64,000 nucleotides of DNA, from positions 1 to 64,000 of the forward strand of contig NZ_JAMJWG010000019.1 in assembly GCF_024435355.1 (NCBI RefSeq), given 5' to 3'. Below are positions 1 to 8,952 of this stretch, one piece after another. A program made the position numbers and the translations under genes. The notes below the pieces were generated by a model. The model was given only the letters and a program-made list of their open reading frames with translations, made no database searches and had not been told where the DNA came from. This DNA comes from Streptomyces odontomachi. Its GTDB lineage: Bacteria; Actinomycetota; Actinomycetes; Streptomycetales; Streptomycetaceae. Numbering within the stretch: the first letter of the stretch is position 1; the number at the start of each line of letters is the position of its first letter.

Positions 1-10
1 CTAGGGCCGC

Positions 11-24
11 CACGGTCAGCCGTG
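11..24. terminator. small hairpin at window edge
   Basis: CACGG (11-15) pairs with CCGTG (20-24) across a 4-base loop. It may end an upstream transcript outside the window. The stem is short, so this is only a weak candidate. Nothing else is recognised in bases 1-104. Confidence 0.25.
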
Positions 25-104
25 TGGTTCCCGCAGGCGCCCGTCTGGCACCCTGATCCTCCGACGCCGAGGCGCACCGCTCGGTGTCACCCGTGGAGGG
101 AATC

Positions 105-455
105 ATGCCCGAAGAACTGGAACTGGCCGCCGCCGTGCACCTGGTACGAGGCGAGCTGCTGCACGCGGCGGCCACGGCCGCACACGAGGACCTGCGCTTC
201 GAAGTCGGCCCCATCGGCATGGAGTTCACGGTCGAGTTGCGCCGCGACGTGCGGGCGAAGGCGGGGTTCAGGGCCTGGGTGGTCTCCGGTGACAGCGAGG
301 CGCAGGCCGGCCGGACCCGGACCCACAAGGTGTCCCTGACGCTCACTCCGCGGCATGCCGACGGCACCTCGGTGGCGATCTCCCGGGACTCCGCCGACCG
401 CCAGGGCGGCGACGGCGACACGGCCTTGTTCGTGCCCGCGCCCGACCCCTCCTGA
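105..455 (+). CDS. trypco2 family protein
   Basis: This 116-residue protein begins MPEELELAAAV and matches the trypsin-co-occurring domain 2 (trypco2) pattern: an N-terminal helix, an EFTVEL strand with charged residues, and a late TRTHKVSLTLTP strand. Such proteins are encoded next to trypsin-like peptidases fused to STAND-type NTPases in predicted conflict systems, and the gene immediately downstream is exactly that, 34 bases away. The ATG at 105 is chosen over an upstream GTG-type start at 84 because a GGAGGG ribosome site lies at 95-100. The C-terminal 30 residues are polar and probably disordered. A role as effector or regulator of the partner protease is inferred from the family, not seen in the sequence. 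Confidence 0.8.
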   Translation: MPEELELAAAVHLVRGELLHAAATAAHEDLRFEVGPIGMEFTVELRRDVRAKAGFRAWVVSGDSEAQAGRTRTHKVSLTLTPRHADGTSVAISRDSADRQGGDGDTALFVPAPDPS

Positions 456-489
456 CCGCCGCCGCGCAGCCACACCGTTCGGGCAGCGG

Positions 490-3400
490 ATGAACAGAAG
501 CCGGCTGGCCGCCGTGCGTGCCAGCGTCAGAGGAAAGCATCCCCGCATCAGCTCCGGCTGCGTGATGGGGCCGGGACTGGTGCTGACGGCGGGCCACGCA
601 CTCCAACCCCGGGGCGCGGCGGTGTCGGCCGCCGAGGTGCTCGTGCAGGTACAGCTGCTCACCGTACGGCGGTTGGCGCCCGCGCAGATCGTCTGGGACG
701 GGCGGGCGAAGGGGCTGGACGCGGCCGTGCTGCGGATCGCGCCGGAGTTCTGGCCCGTCGGCGTCGCCGACTCCCCCGTACGCTTCGGACGGTTCGTAAC
801 CCTGCGCGCGGGGCAGGGCGCCGATGCGTTGGGGTTCGCGCGTGTGCAGGGTGCGCGGCGGGCCGACGGGCTGGAGACCGCTCATGTCTCGGGCACCGTG
901 AGCCCCGGGGACGGCATGCTCGGCGACCACTGGGAGCTTGCCGTCGACCGGGCCCCGACCGCGTCCGGAGCGTCGCCGTGGAGCGGGATGTCGGGCGCCG
1001 CCCTGTGGAGCGGGCGGCTGCTGTGCGGAGTGGTCGTGATGGACCTGGCGCACTGGCAGCACGGCAAGCTCCAGGCCGTACCGGCACACCGGCTGACCCG
1101 GGAACCGGGTTTCCGGGCGTTGCTCCGTGCGGAACTGGGGCACTTTCCGGTCGTTGAGCCCGTCGAGCTGGAGGAGCTGTGCGAACCGGCGGTACCGATG
1201 CGCACTCCCCGGCTGCCGTCGGAGCTGCTGCGCCCGCAGGCGGAGACGGTGCCCTTCAGCGGCCGTGACAAGCAGCTGCGGGAGTTCCGGGACTGGTGTG
1301 CCGACGGTGGCGGTCTCGCCGTCCGGCTGGTCACCGGCCTCGGCGGCCAGGGCAAGTCACGCTTCGCACGGGAGCTCGCCGTCACCATGGCGGCCCACGG
1401 CTGGCTGACTGCTCAGCTGCGCGAGTCGGACGCGGAACGCGCCGCACTGGTCCGGGGATTACAGGCACTGATCGCCGTCGACCAGCGCATGTTGCTCGTC
1501 ATGGACTACGCAGAGACCAGCCCCGAGCTGGTCGGCAGCGTGCTGGAGATACTCCAGGCACGCGGCGGTCACCACTCCGTGCGCATCGTGCTGATCGCCC
1601 GGAGCGCCGGCGAGTGGTGGGAGCAGCTGCCGGGCGCGACACCGCACAGTGCCGGCGTGCTCGGCGGTGCCCGCACCGTGGAGCTGCGCGAGGTGGCCAC
1701 GACCCCCGCGGAGCGCGCCAGGATGTACCACGAGGCGGTGGAGGCACTGGCCCGCGCGTTGCCCCGGCTCCGCGAACCGGCCGGGTACGAACGGGTCGAC
1801 TGGGCGGCCGTGGCGCGCGTGGTGCGGTCCAGGCCGTACCGGGACGCGGCGAACGGATCCGCGCTGCAACTGCACATGCGGGCCCTGCTGGACCTGCTGA
1901 CCCAGGCCGACCGTCGGGCCAGGGTCGATCGGCCCCACCCGGACGGGGCACAGGCCCCACCGGACGTCCGGCGGGAGCTCCTCGGGCACGAGCGGCGCTA
2001 CTGGAAGCGCACCGCCGCCGCCTGGGCCGCGTTGGACGGGCTCGACCACGGGACCCTGGCGGACACGGTGGCGGTGGCGACCCTGACCCGGGCTGCCGGT
2101 CCGGAACGCGCCGTGGAGCTGCTGGCCCTGCTGCCGGAGCTGGCGGACGGCCGGGGCGTGGCGGCGGCGGAGTGGCTGCACGCGTTGTACCCGCCGGCCG
2201 AGGGGGCGTACTGGGGTGCGCTGGAACCCGATCTCCTCGGCGAGTACCACGTGGCGCTGCGCGCGCGGGACAACCCGCAGCTGCTCGACAGTCTGCTGCC
2301 TCGGCTGCGCGGCAAGGAGGCCGAACGGGCGCTGACGGTGCTCGCCCGGGCCGCCGTGCAGCCCACCTGCCCCTGCCCGGACCTGACCGGGCAGGTGGAA
2401 CGGCTGGTCGCGGCCCATCCGGGCGTGCTGGCCGTGCCGGCCGCCGTGGTCGCGGGGCGATCGGAGAACCCCGGCTTCCTCCTTGCCGCGCTACGGCGGA
2501 CGGCCGACCGCCGTGACCTTCCCCTGGACCTGCTGGAGACCCTGCACGCGGCGGTGCCCGACGGCAGCAGGCTGCTGGGCGAGCAGGCGGTGGGCCTCGC
2601 TGAACGGTTGGCCCGGGCACACCGCCGGCGGGCCCGCCTCACGGGTGGTGACCTGGCGCTGGCCCCGGTACGCGTACGAGCCGATCTGGCCCGCGCCGAG
2701 CACAACGTGGCGGTGCGGATGAGTTCCGTGCGGCGCTGGACGGCTGCCGTGGAGTCGAGCAGCCGGGCCATACGGCTCTATCGAAGGCTGGCCCAGAGCC
2801 GTCCTCTCGAGTATCTGCCGCTGCTGACCGAGTCGCTGGGGGTGCGCTGGTGGGCGCTGTGCGAGCTGCGACGATACCCCGAGGCCCTGACGGACTGTGC
2901 AGAGGCGGTGCAGGTCAACCGGCGGCTGGTACGGGGTGACTCGGCGACCGAGCCGGCACCGTCCACCGAGACGGGGCGGACGTCCCGTGACCGGCCGCCA
3001 GAACCAGGCGAGGAGGCGGTACGGGAGGAAGCCGAGCTCGTACCCCACCGGGCCCGGCTGGCCCAGGCACTGAACAACCTCGCCGTGGTCCTGTCAACGC
3101 AGGACTACGCGGTGGAGGCTCTCCCCATCGCCAAGGAGGCCGTGGACATCCTGGAGCAACTGGTCCAGGACCGCCCCACCCGGCACCACCTCGCCCTGCT
3201 GGCCGCGGCTCTGCACAATTACGCCAACCGCCTCTCCCCGAGCGAGTCGGCGCTGGAAACGGTGACCCGCGCCGTACTGATCCGGCGCCGGCTCGCGCAG
3301 GTGCATCCCGATGCCCATCTGCCCGCACTGGTGGAGTCGCTGCACAACCAGGCGCTGGAGCTGGCCAGGCTGGAGCGCTGTTCGGCGGCCCGAGAAGTGA

Positions 3401-4026
3401 TCGACGAGTGCCTGCGCGTGACGCTGCAACTGGCGGAGGACCAGCCGGCCATCTACCGGCCGGCCGTCCCCGCGGTGCTACGGACCCGCGCCGAGGTCCT
3501 CAACAAGACCGGCTGCCGGGTAGCGGCTGCCCGGAGCATCTTCCGTGCGCTGCTCCTCTACCGCGATCTGGCCCGCACCAGACCGACGGAGTTCAGTGGC
3601 GCCATCGAGGCGACCCTGCGGCAGGCCGCGTTCGTGACGTGGGACGCCTTCGCCGACGTGGATTGCCACGCCGGATGGGCTTGGTGGGACGACCTGTTCC
3701 GCGAGGCCGGGAGGCTCGCCGACGAGCGGCGGTGGCGTCCGGCACGCTGGCGGCTGGTCCTGGGGCGCCTGCACCAGTGGTCCAGGATCCGGCTGTTCGT
3801 CGAACCCCGGCGTGGTGGGTACAAGCGCCTGCCGCGGATCCCCCGCCTCCGCATGAGGCTGAAGATTCCGAACGTCATCGAGGTGCAGGACGAACGCACC
3901 CGTGACCGCCGCAGGTTCGCCGAGGAGGTGCTCGCCATCGGGGACCTCCTGGAGCCCGTCATCGACGAGGAGACGGAGGACATCAGCCGCGAAGTGGCAC
4001 GGATTCTGGGCGGCCTGGACTGCTGA
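490..4026 (+). CDS. trypsin-like peptidase / STAND NTPase / TPR protein
   Basis: This 1178-residue protein has three parts. Residues 1-210 are a trypsin-like peptidase with visible catalytic residues H36 (LTAGH), D77 (LDAAVL) and S168 (GMSGAA). Residues about 255-600 form a P-loop NTPase with Walker A GLGGQGKS at 283-290 and Walker B LLVMDYA at 335-341. The remainder, from about 730, is helical with TPR-like repeats rich in A, L and R. There is no signal peptide or membrane segment, so it is probably cytoplasmic. The start is the ATG at 490; the open frame runs back to 355 but overlaps the trypco2 gene in another frame with non-native composition. By family, the TPR region would sense a trigger, the NTPase would switch, and the protease would act as effector. 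The trigger and substrate are unknown. Confidence 0.85.
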   Translation: MNRSRLAAVRASVRGKHPRISSGCVMGPGLVLTAGHALQPRGAAVSAAEVLVQVQLLTVRRLAPAQIVWDGRAKGLDAAVLRIAPEFWPVGVADSPVRFGRFVTLRAGQGADALGFARVQGARRADGLETAHVSGTVSPGDGMLGDHWELAVDRAPTASGASPWSGMSGAALWSGRLLCGVVVMDLAHWQHGKLQAVPAHRLTREPGFRALLRAELGHFPVVEPVELEELCEPAVPMRTPRLPSELLRPQAETVPFSGRDKQLREFRDWCADGGGLAVRLVTGLGGQGKSRFARELAVTMAAHGWLTAQLRESDAERAALVRGLQALIAVDQRMLLVMDYAETSPELVGSVLEILQARGGHHSVRIVLIARSAGEWWEQLPGATPHSAGVLGGARTVELREVATTPAERARMYHEAVEALARALPRLREPAGYERVDWAAVARVVRSRPYRDAANGSALQLHMRALLDLLTQADRRARVDRPHPDGAQAPPDVRRELLGHERRYWKRTAAAWAALDGLDHGTLADTVAVATLTRAAGPERAVELLALLPELADGRGVAAAEWLHALYPPAEGAYWGALEPDLLGEYHVALRARDNPQLLDSLLPRLRGKEAERALTVLARAAVQPTCPCPDLTGQVERLVAAHPGVLAVPAAVVAGRSENPGFLLAALRRTADRRDLPLDLLETLHAAVPDGSRLLGEQAVGLAERLARAHRRRARLTGGDLALAPVRVRADLARAEHNVAVRMSSVRRWTAAVESSSRAIRLYRRLAQSRPLEYLPLLTESLGVRWWALCELRRYPEALTDCAEAVQVNRRLVRGDSATEPAPSTETGRTSRDRPPEPGEEAVREEAELVPHRARLAQALNNLAVVLSTQDYAVEALPIAKEAVDILEQLVQDRPTRHHLALLAAALHNYANRLSPSESALETVTRAVLIRRRLAQVHPDAHLPALVESLHNQALELARLERCSAAREVIDECLRVTLQLAEDQPAIYRPAVPAVLRTRAEVLNKTGCRVAAARSIFRALLLYRDLARTRPTEFSGAIEATLRQAAFVTWDAFADVDCHAGWAWWDDLFREAGRLADERRWRPARWRLVLGRLHQWSRIRLFVEPRRGGYKRLPRIPRLRMRLKIPNVIEVQDERTRDRRRFAEEVLAIGDLLEPVIDEETEDISREVARILGGLDC

Positions 4027-4122
4027 CGTACGACGCGGACCGCTGACCGGCGCCCCGTCCGGCGCGGGCGACGGACCGCTTCTCGCCGACCGCCCCGCCC
4101 GACGACGAACCTCCGGCTCGGG

Positions 4123-5328
4123 TCATGAGGGCGGGTCCGCGGCGGCCTTCGGGTCCGCCACGGCCCCGGGGTCCGTGCCGGGCTCCGAGGGCGCGGTCGC
4201 CCGCACGTGCTCCTGCGCCTGCGCGTACGCGGCCAGCAGCGTGTCCACCACGGCGTCCATCGAGAACGCCTCGGCGGTGAGGTGCCGGGCGGCAGCGGAG
4301 GCGGCGCCTCGGGTGGCCGGGTCGAGGAGGGCGAGCACGGCCGGGGCGATCTCGTCGGGTCCGGCCACCACACGGCCGGCGTCGGCCTTCTCGACGTCGG
4401 CGGCCAGCCCGTTGGAGCGGGTCACGACGACGGGCGTGCCGACCGCCATCGCCTCCAGGACGGACATCGGGAAGGGCTCGTCGACCGAGGGCAGCACGTA
4501 CACGTGGGCGCGGCGCAGTTCGGTGAGCATCTGATCGGCGCTGAGTGCGCCGGGGAAGAGCACCTTGTGGGCCAGGCCCAGCTCGGTCACCAGGGCGCGC
4601 ACCTGCGGCAGTTCGCCCTCGTCGGGTCCTGCGACCACGAACTCGGCGTCGGGATGTGCGCGCAGGATCTCCGGGGCTGCGGCCACGAAGTCACGCGGCC
4701 GCTTGCGTTCCTGGAGCCGGGCGGCGAACAGGATCCGGGGCGGCCCGGCGGGCGCGGCGGACGGCTCCTGCGCCGGCACGCCGTTGACGAGCCGCACCAG
4801 CTTTGCGGTGTCGAGTCCCGGCGGGCCCGCCACCTCCAGCAGGTCACGGCGTTCGTGGTCCGTCAGGTGCAGCAACCGCCCCGCGCCGTGCAGCACCCGG
4901 CGCACCGCCAGGCCGTCGAGCACCTTCGCGAGGGCGCGGGGGCTGGGGGCGACCATGCCGTGCGTCTGCACGACGAGCGGCCGGCGTGCCCGGAGTGCGG
5001 CCAGCGCGAGCGGCAGGGTCACCAGGTCGCGGGCGAGATGGACGTGGACGAGGTCGGCGTCGCGCACCAGGCGGCCGGCGCTCGCGAGGAGTGCCGGCGA
5101 GGTGAGCCCGCTGAAGCCGACCGGCAGCACGCGCCGGGCCTGGTACAGCCGCGCGGGCACGCCTTCCACCTCGTCGGGCGGCGACGTGCCGAACCCGTCA
5201 CCGAGGGCCACGAGACGGGGCTGGTGGCCGCGGGCGGCCAGGCCCTTGGCGAGGTTCAGGGCGACGCGTACGGGTCCGCCGAAGGCGCCCGTCGGGCTGT
5301 GCAGGGTGACCGCGTGCAGCACCTTCAT
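4123..5328 (-). CDS. GT4-type glycosyltransferase
   Basis: This 401-residue protein starts MKVLHAVTLHSPTGAFGGP, typical of GT-B fold family 4 enzymes that transfer a sugar from a nucleotide donor to a growing lipid-linked oligosaccharide on the cytoplasmic face. The donor-binding half contains PSVDEPFPMSVLEAMAVGTPVV, with the E-x7-E type motif usual for GT4. The ATG at 5328 overlaps the stop of the acetyltransferase gene as ATGA, so the two are translationally coupled. The tail after about residue 375 (SEPGTDPGAVADPKAAADPPS region) is low complexity. It is the last gene of a minus-strand pair in the polysaccharide locus. The sugar and linkage cannot be told from sequence. Confidence 0.85.
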   Translation of the reverse strand: MKVLHAVTLHSPTGAFGGPVRVALNLAKGLAARGHQPRLVALGDGFGTSPPDEVEGVPARLYQARRVLPVGFSGLTSPALLASAGRLVRDADLVHVHLARDLVTLPLALAALRARRPLVVQTHGMVAPSPRALAKVLDGLAVRRVLHGAGRLLHLTDHERRDLLEVAGPPGLDTAKLVRLVNGVPAQEPSAAPAGPPRILFAARLQERKRPRDFVAAAPEILRAHPDAEFVVAGPDEGELPQVRALVTELGLAHKVLFPGALSADQMLTELRRAHVYVLPSVDEPFPMSVLEAMAVGTPVVVTRSNGLAADVEKADAGRVVAGPDEIAPAVLALLDPATRGAASAAARHLTAEAFSMDAVVDTLLAAYAQAQEHVRATAPSEPGTDPGAVADPKAAADPPS

Positions 5329-5861
5329 GCCGGCTCCTGTACGGCTCGGCGCCCGGAGGCGGTGTGCAGGGTCAGCTCGGGCAGATCGCGGTCGACGACG
5401 GTGCCGGCGGCGACCACGGCGTGCCGCCCGATGCTGACGCCGGCCAGCACCGTCGCCCGGGCCGCCACCCAGGCGCCGTCGGCGACGGTGATGGGGGCGT
5501 TGCGGTAGCGGAAGTCGGCGGTGCGGTGGTCGTGGCTGCCGGTGCACAGCAACGCCTCCTGGGAGACGCAGACGTGCGCGCCCAGCGTGACGGGCTCCAG
5601 GTTGAGGATCCAGGCGCCCTCGCCGATCCAGGTGTGGTCGCCCACGGTCAGCTTCCAGGGCCACAGGACCCGCACCCGATGCCTGATGAGCACTTCGCTG
5701 CCGATCCGGGCGCCGAAGGCGCGCAACAGCGCCACGCGGAGCCGGGCCGGGCAGAACCACGCCATGAAGACGGTGTTCATGACGGCGAACCACAGGGCCT
5801 GCGTGAGCCTGCCGCGCCCCTTGTCGTACCCGGCCAGCGTGAAGGCCGCGAGATCGCGCAC
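5325..5861 (-). CDS. WcaF-like acyltransferase (left-handed beta-helix)
   Basis: This 178-residue protein resembles the colanic acid acetyltransferase WcaF: YDKGRGRLTQALWFAV near the start, then hexapeptide repeats (IGSEVLIRH, VGDHTWIGEGAWI, VTLGAHVCVSQEALLCTGSHD) and the downstream ITVADGAWVAARATVLAGVSIG turn. It would O-acetylate a sugar of the exopolysaccharide using acetyl-CoA. GTG at 5861 is chosen as start because a GGGGGGT stretch lies about 11 bases upstream and the length then matches the family; the frame stays open to 5972. The stop overlaps the next glycosyltransferase start (ATGA). Confidence 0.82.
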   Translation of the reverse strand: MRDLAAFTLAGYDKGRGRLTQALWFAVMNTVFMAWFCPARLRVALLRAFGARIGSEVLIRHRVRVLWPWKLTVGDHTWIGEGAWILNLEPVTLGAHVCVSQEALLCTGSHDHRTADFRYRNAPITVADGAWVAARATVLAGVSIGRHAVVAAGTVVDRDLPELTLHTASGRRAVQEPA

Positions 5862-6092
5862 CGGTGCCAAACCCCCCAACGGCGCCCGCGCGGACGCCCG
5901 TTGGAGCAGCGTATCCGCTGGATGACCAGTACGTCCCGAAAGAGGGCGGGAACGGCCGCCCCCCGGGGACACCCACCGTCAGGTGCCCGGCACCGTGGGT
6001 AGACTGCGCGCGGGGCGCCCTCGGGCGGGGGCACGTAGGGGGCAGGGCGCGAAGCGCTTCCTTTGCGGGTGGTGGGCGACGGGAGGGCGGAC

Positions 6093-7685
6093 ATGCCGCG
6101 GGACGCGGGCGGTACGGCACCGGCGGACGGCCGAGCTTCGGATGCCCGCTCGAAACAAGTCCGTTCAGGCCGGAGTTCCGGCCTCGGCGGCACCACCGCT
6201 GACGCGCCACCCACGGCCGGGGCCCTCACCCATGCCACCCCGCGCACTGCCGCCCCCGTCTCGCCGCGCGCACTGCTCTCCCGGGCGTTGTCGGTGCCGT
6301 TGGTGCTGGGGCTGACGGTGTTCCTGCCGTTGGCCGTCGTGGTGCAGCCGGGTGCGGGGACGCGGGACGTGGCGTACTGGCTCCAGCTGACGCTGACCAT
6401 GTATGCGGGCGCGCGGCTGTCCGGGATGATCCTCACGGGCCGCCGGAAGCTGCTCCAGGGGTCGTTCTGGCTCTTCGTCTACATGGCGATGGGCGTGGCG
6501 CCGCTGGCGCAGGTGGTGCTGGGGCAGACGCCCACGCCGGTCGTCGGGCCGCGCTCGGACCTCGCGGAGGCGATCGCGCTGGTCCTGGTCGGGTGCACCG
6601 CCTTCGACGTGGGGGCGCTGCTGGCCCGCCACCGGCGGCCGGGCGTCGAGGACGACGGGCAGGGGCGGGCCCTGCTGGTGCACCGCAGGCGGCTGACCCT
6701 GCTGGTCCTGCTCGCCTTCGCCGGCAGTGCGGCGCTCATCGTGAAGCTGGGTGGGCCCGCGGTGTTCTTCACCAGCCGTCAGGAGATCATCGCGGACATC
6801 CAGGACGCCGGTATCGCCCAGGACGGCTCGCAGGCCGGTCAGGCGTTGTGGCGCGGCTTCGGTACGGTGCCCGCGCTGATCGCGCTGCTGGTGTACACCC
6901 GGCGGCTGGTCACCTCACGGCGGGCCCGCAGGTCGCCGGCCTGGATCGCGGTGTGGGCCGGCCTCGTCGCGGTGAACCTGGTCGTCAACAACCCCGTCTC
7001 CAATCCGCGGTACTGGTTCCTGACGGTGCTGTTCGCCCTGCTGTTCACGGTGTTCCCGGTCAGCGCGGCGATGTACCGCTCGGCGCTGACCCTCGGGGTC
7101 GTGGTGGCGCTGATCCTCTTCCCGTTCGCCGACCGGTTCCGCTACGACGCGAAGAACTACCGCCCCCTCCAGACGACCTCGGTCTTCGAACCGCTGGCCG
7201 TCAAGGACTACGACCAGATGGGCATGTTCGCCAACACCCTCACCTACGTGGAGTCCGGGGCGGGGCACACCTGGGGCAAGCAGGTTGCGGGGGCCGTGCT
7301 GTTCGCGGTGCCGCGCACGGTGTGGCCGGGCAAACCGCTGGACACCGGCGTGCTGGTGGGCCAGTGGACGGGTGCGGTCAACACCAATCTCTCGTCGCCG
7401 GTGTGGGCCGAGCTGTGGATCGACGCCGGTCCTGTCGGCATGGCGGCGGGGCTGCTCGGCATCGGGTACGCGGCGGCGCGGGTGGACCGCCGCCATGCCC
7501 GGGCGGCCAACCGGCGCGCCCCGCCGGGGAGCCTGATCTGCCTGGTGGTGCCGCTGATCGCGGGCTACTCGTTCATCCTGCTGCGCGGGCCGCTGCTCCA
7601 GGCGTCGGGGCGGGTGGCGATCGCGTTGTGCTGCTTCCTGCTGATCATGACGCGGCGTCAGGACCGGGCTGCGCTGATGCACTGA
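6093..7685 (+). CDS. Wzy-like O-antigen/oligosaccharide polymerase
   Basis: This 530-residue multi-pass membrane protein has a disordered cytoplasmic N-terminus (about 60 residues), then around ten hydrophobic segments from VPLVLGLTVFLPLAVVV onward. A large extracytoplasmic loop with FRYDAKNYRPLQ, DQMGMFANTLTYVE and VPRTVWPGKP lies in the second half, as in oligosaccharide repeat-unit polymerases. It would join lipid-linked repeat units outside the membrane. ATG 6093 follows GGGAGGGCGG. It lies between the acyltransferase (divergent) and the flippase gene; its last 41 bases overlap the end of the convergent flippase gene. Confidence 0.8.
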   Translation: MPRDAGGTAPADGRASDARSKQVRSGRSSGLGGTTADAPPTAGALTHATPRTAAPVSPRALLSRALSVPLVLGLTVFLPLAVVVQPGAGTRDVAYWLQLTLTMYAGARLSGMILTGRRKLLQGSFWLFVYMAMGVAPLAQVVLGQTPTPVVGPRSDLAEAIALVLVGCTAFDVGALLARHRRPGVEDDGQGRALLVHRRRLTLLVLLAFAGSAALIVKLGGPAVFFTSRQEIIADIQDAGIAQDGSQAGQALWRGFGTVPALIALLVYTRRLVTSRRARRSPAWIAVWAGLVAVNLVVNNPVSNPRYWFLTVLFALLFTVFPVSAAMYRSALTLGVVVALILFPFADRFRYDAKNYRPLQTTSVFEPLAVKDYDQMGMFANTLTYVESGAGHTWGKQVAGAVLFAVPRTVWPGKPLDTGVLVGQWTGAVNTNLSSPVWAELWIDAGPVGMAAGLLGIGYAAARVDRRHARAANRRAPPGSLICLVVPLIAGYSFILLRGPLLQASGRVAIALCCFLLIMTRRQDRAALMH

Positions 7686-8952
7686 CCCCCGGCGCCGCGG
7701 GCGTCCTCGCGTCGGCCGTCGACCGCTGTACCCGTAGCCAGGCCGCCACCGCCTTCAGCGCCGAGCCGGCGGCAAGCCCCCAGGCCGCCCCGGGCGCACC
7801 GCCCAGCCGGTAGCCGCCGAGCATCAGCACCACGGCGACCAGCGAGAAGACCACCTGCACGGAGAGGGTGGCGCGTGGCTTGAGCACGCGCAGGGTGACC
7901 AGGGCGCAGGTGCCCAGGCCCATCACGGCGTACTGGCTGCCCGCCGCGGGCAGCAGCGCGGCCGCGGAGTGCCAGGTGTCGCCCAGCAGACGGCGCCCCA
8001 CGTGGGCGGGCAGCGCCGCCAGCACACCGGCCCAGCCGAGGCCCAGCACGGCGAGGACCGCGCCGAGTCCGGCGGCCGCGCGCACGGTGGCCCGCCGCCC
8101 GCCGAGCCGGCCGAGGACCGGCGGGCCGAAGGCGTTGACGGAGTTGAACAGCACGTTCAACGGGCCGAAGAGGGTGGTGGAGCCACGCAGCGCGCCCACC
8201 GCCAGCGGATCGGCGAAGACACCGAGGCCGAGCACCGCCAGCTGGCTGGAGGCGTTGCCGACGGCGAACTCCACCACGAAGCGCATCCCCAGGTGACCGC
8301 GGCGCAGATACCGCCGCAGCCGGACGGCGGCGCCCGTCACGAAGGGCCGCAGCAGTGCCAGGCCGAGCAGCAGCGCGGGCAGCGCCGACAGGCCCCACGC
8401 GGCGACCAGGCGCCCCGGGGAGGCGTCCGACGGCTGGAGCAGCAGGGCCGGTACGACACACATCAGACGCACTGTGTCGGCGACGAGCGCGCGCTGCGGC
8501 CGGCGCAGCGCGGAGAAGGCGTACCGCAGCCCGTCCTGGACCAGCGTGAACGGCAGCACCACCCCGAGCGCGGCGAACGCATCGCCCAGCCGGCCGCCGA
8601 CCAGCACGCCGCCGGCGACCAGCGGCACGGCCGCCGTGCAGGAGGCACAGGCGGTGAAGGCGACCGCGGACCGGCAGGCCCCGGCCAGCGCCGCGGGGTC
8701 ACCACGCTCCAGGACCACGACCTGACCGACGTAGGCCATGTTGAGGCCGAGCAGCACGGTGAACGTGAGGTAGACCATCGAGAACGCGGCGAAGCCCGCG
8801 GCGGTGGAGAGCCGGGCGGCGATCACCAGGACGAGGATGTTGGTCAGGCTGGTGGCCGCCTGGTCCAGCACCGAGGCGGCCACCGTCATCGTGCGCCCGG
8901 TCCCCCGCCCGCCCTCCGGCCCGTCGCCTCCGACCGGCCGGTCCGCGCTCAC
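7645..8952 (-). CDS. Wzx-like polysaccharide flippase (MOP superfamily)
   Basis: This 435-residue protein has about twelve hydrophobic segments starting with ASVLDQAATSLTNILVLVIAAR, a pattern of the polysaccharide transporter (PST/MATE-like) family that moves lipid-linked repeat units across the membrane. The GTG start at 8952 overlaps the stop of the Wzz-like gene as GTGA, so it is coupled to it. The 3' end overlaps the convergent polymerase gene by 41 bases. The gene order glycosyltransferase, Wzz-like, flippase on one strand facing the polymerase supports a Wzx/Wzy-dependent pathway. Confidence 0.82.
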   Translation of the reverse strand: MSADRPVGGDGPEGGRGTGRTMTVAASVLDQAATSLTNILVLVIAARLSTAAGFAAFSMVYLTFTVLLGLNMAYVGQVVVLERGDPAALAGACRSAVAFTACASCTAAVPLVAGGVLVGGRLGDAFAALGVVLPFTLVQDGLRYAFSALRRPQRALVADTVRLMCVVPALLLQPSDASPGRLVAAWGLSALPALLLGLALLRPFVTGAAVRLRRYLRRGHLGMRFVVEFAVGNASSQLAVLGLGVFADPLAVGALRGSTTLFGPLNVLFNSVNAFGPPVLGRLGGRRATVRAAAGLGAVLAVLGLGWAGVLAALPAHVGRRLLGDTWHSAAALLPAAGSQYAVMGLGTCALVTLRVLKPRATLSVQVVFSLVAVVLMLGGYRLGGAPGAAWGLAAGSALKAVAAWLRVQRSTADARTPAAPGVSASAQPGPDAAS

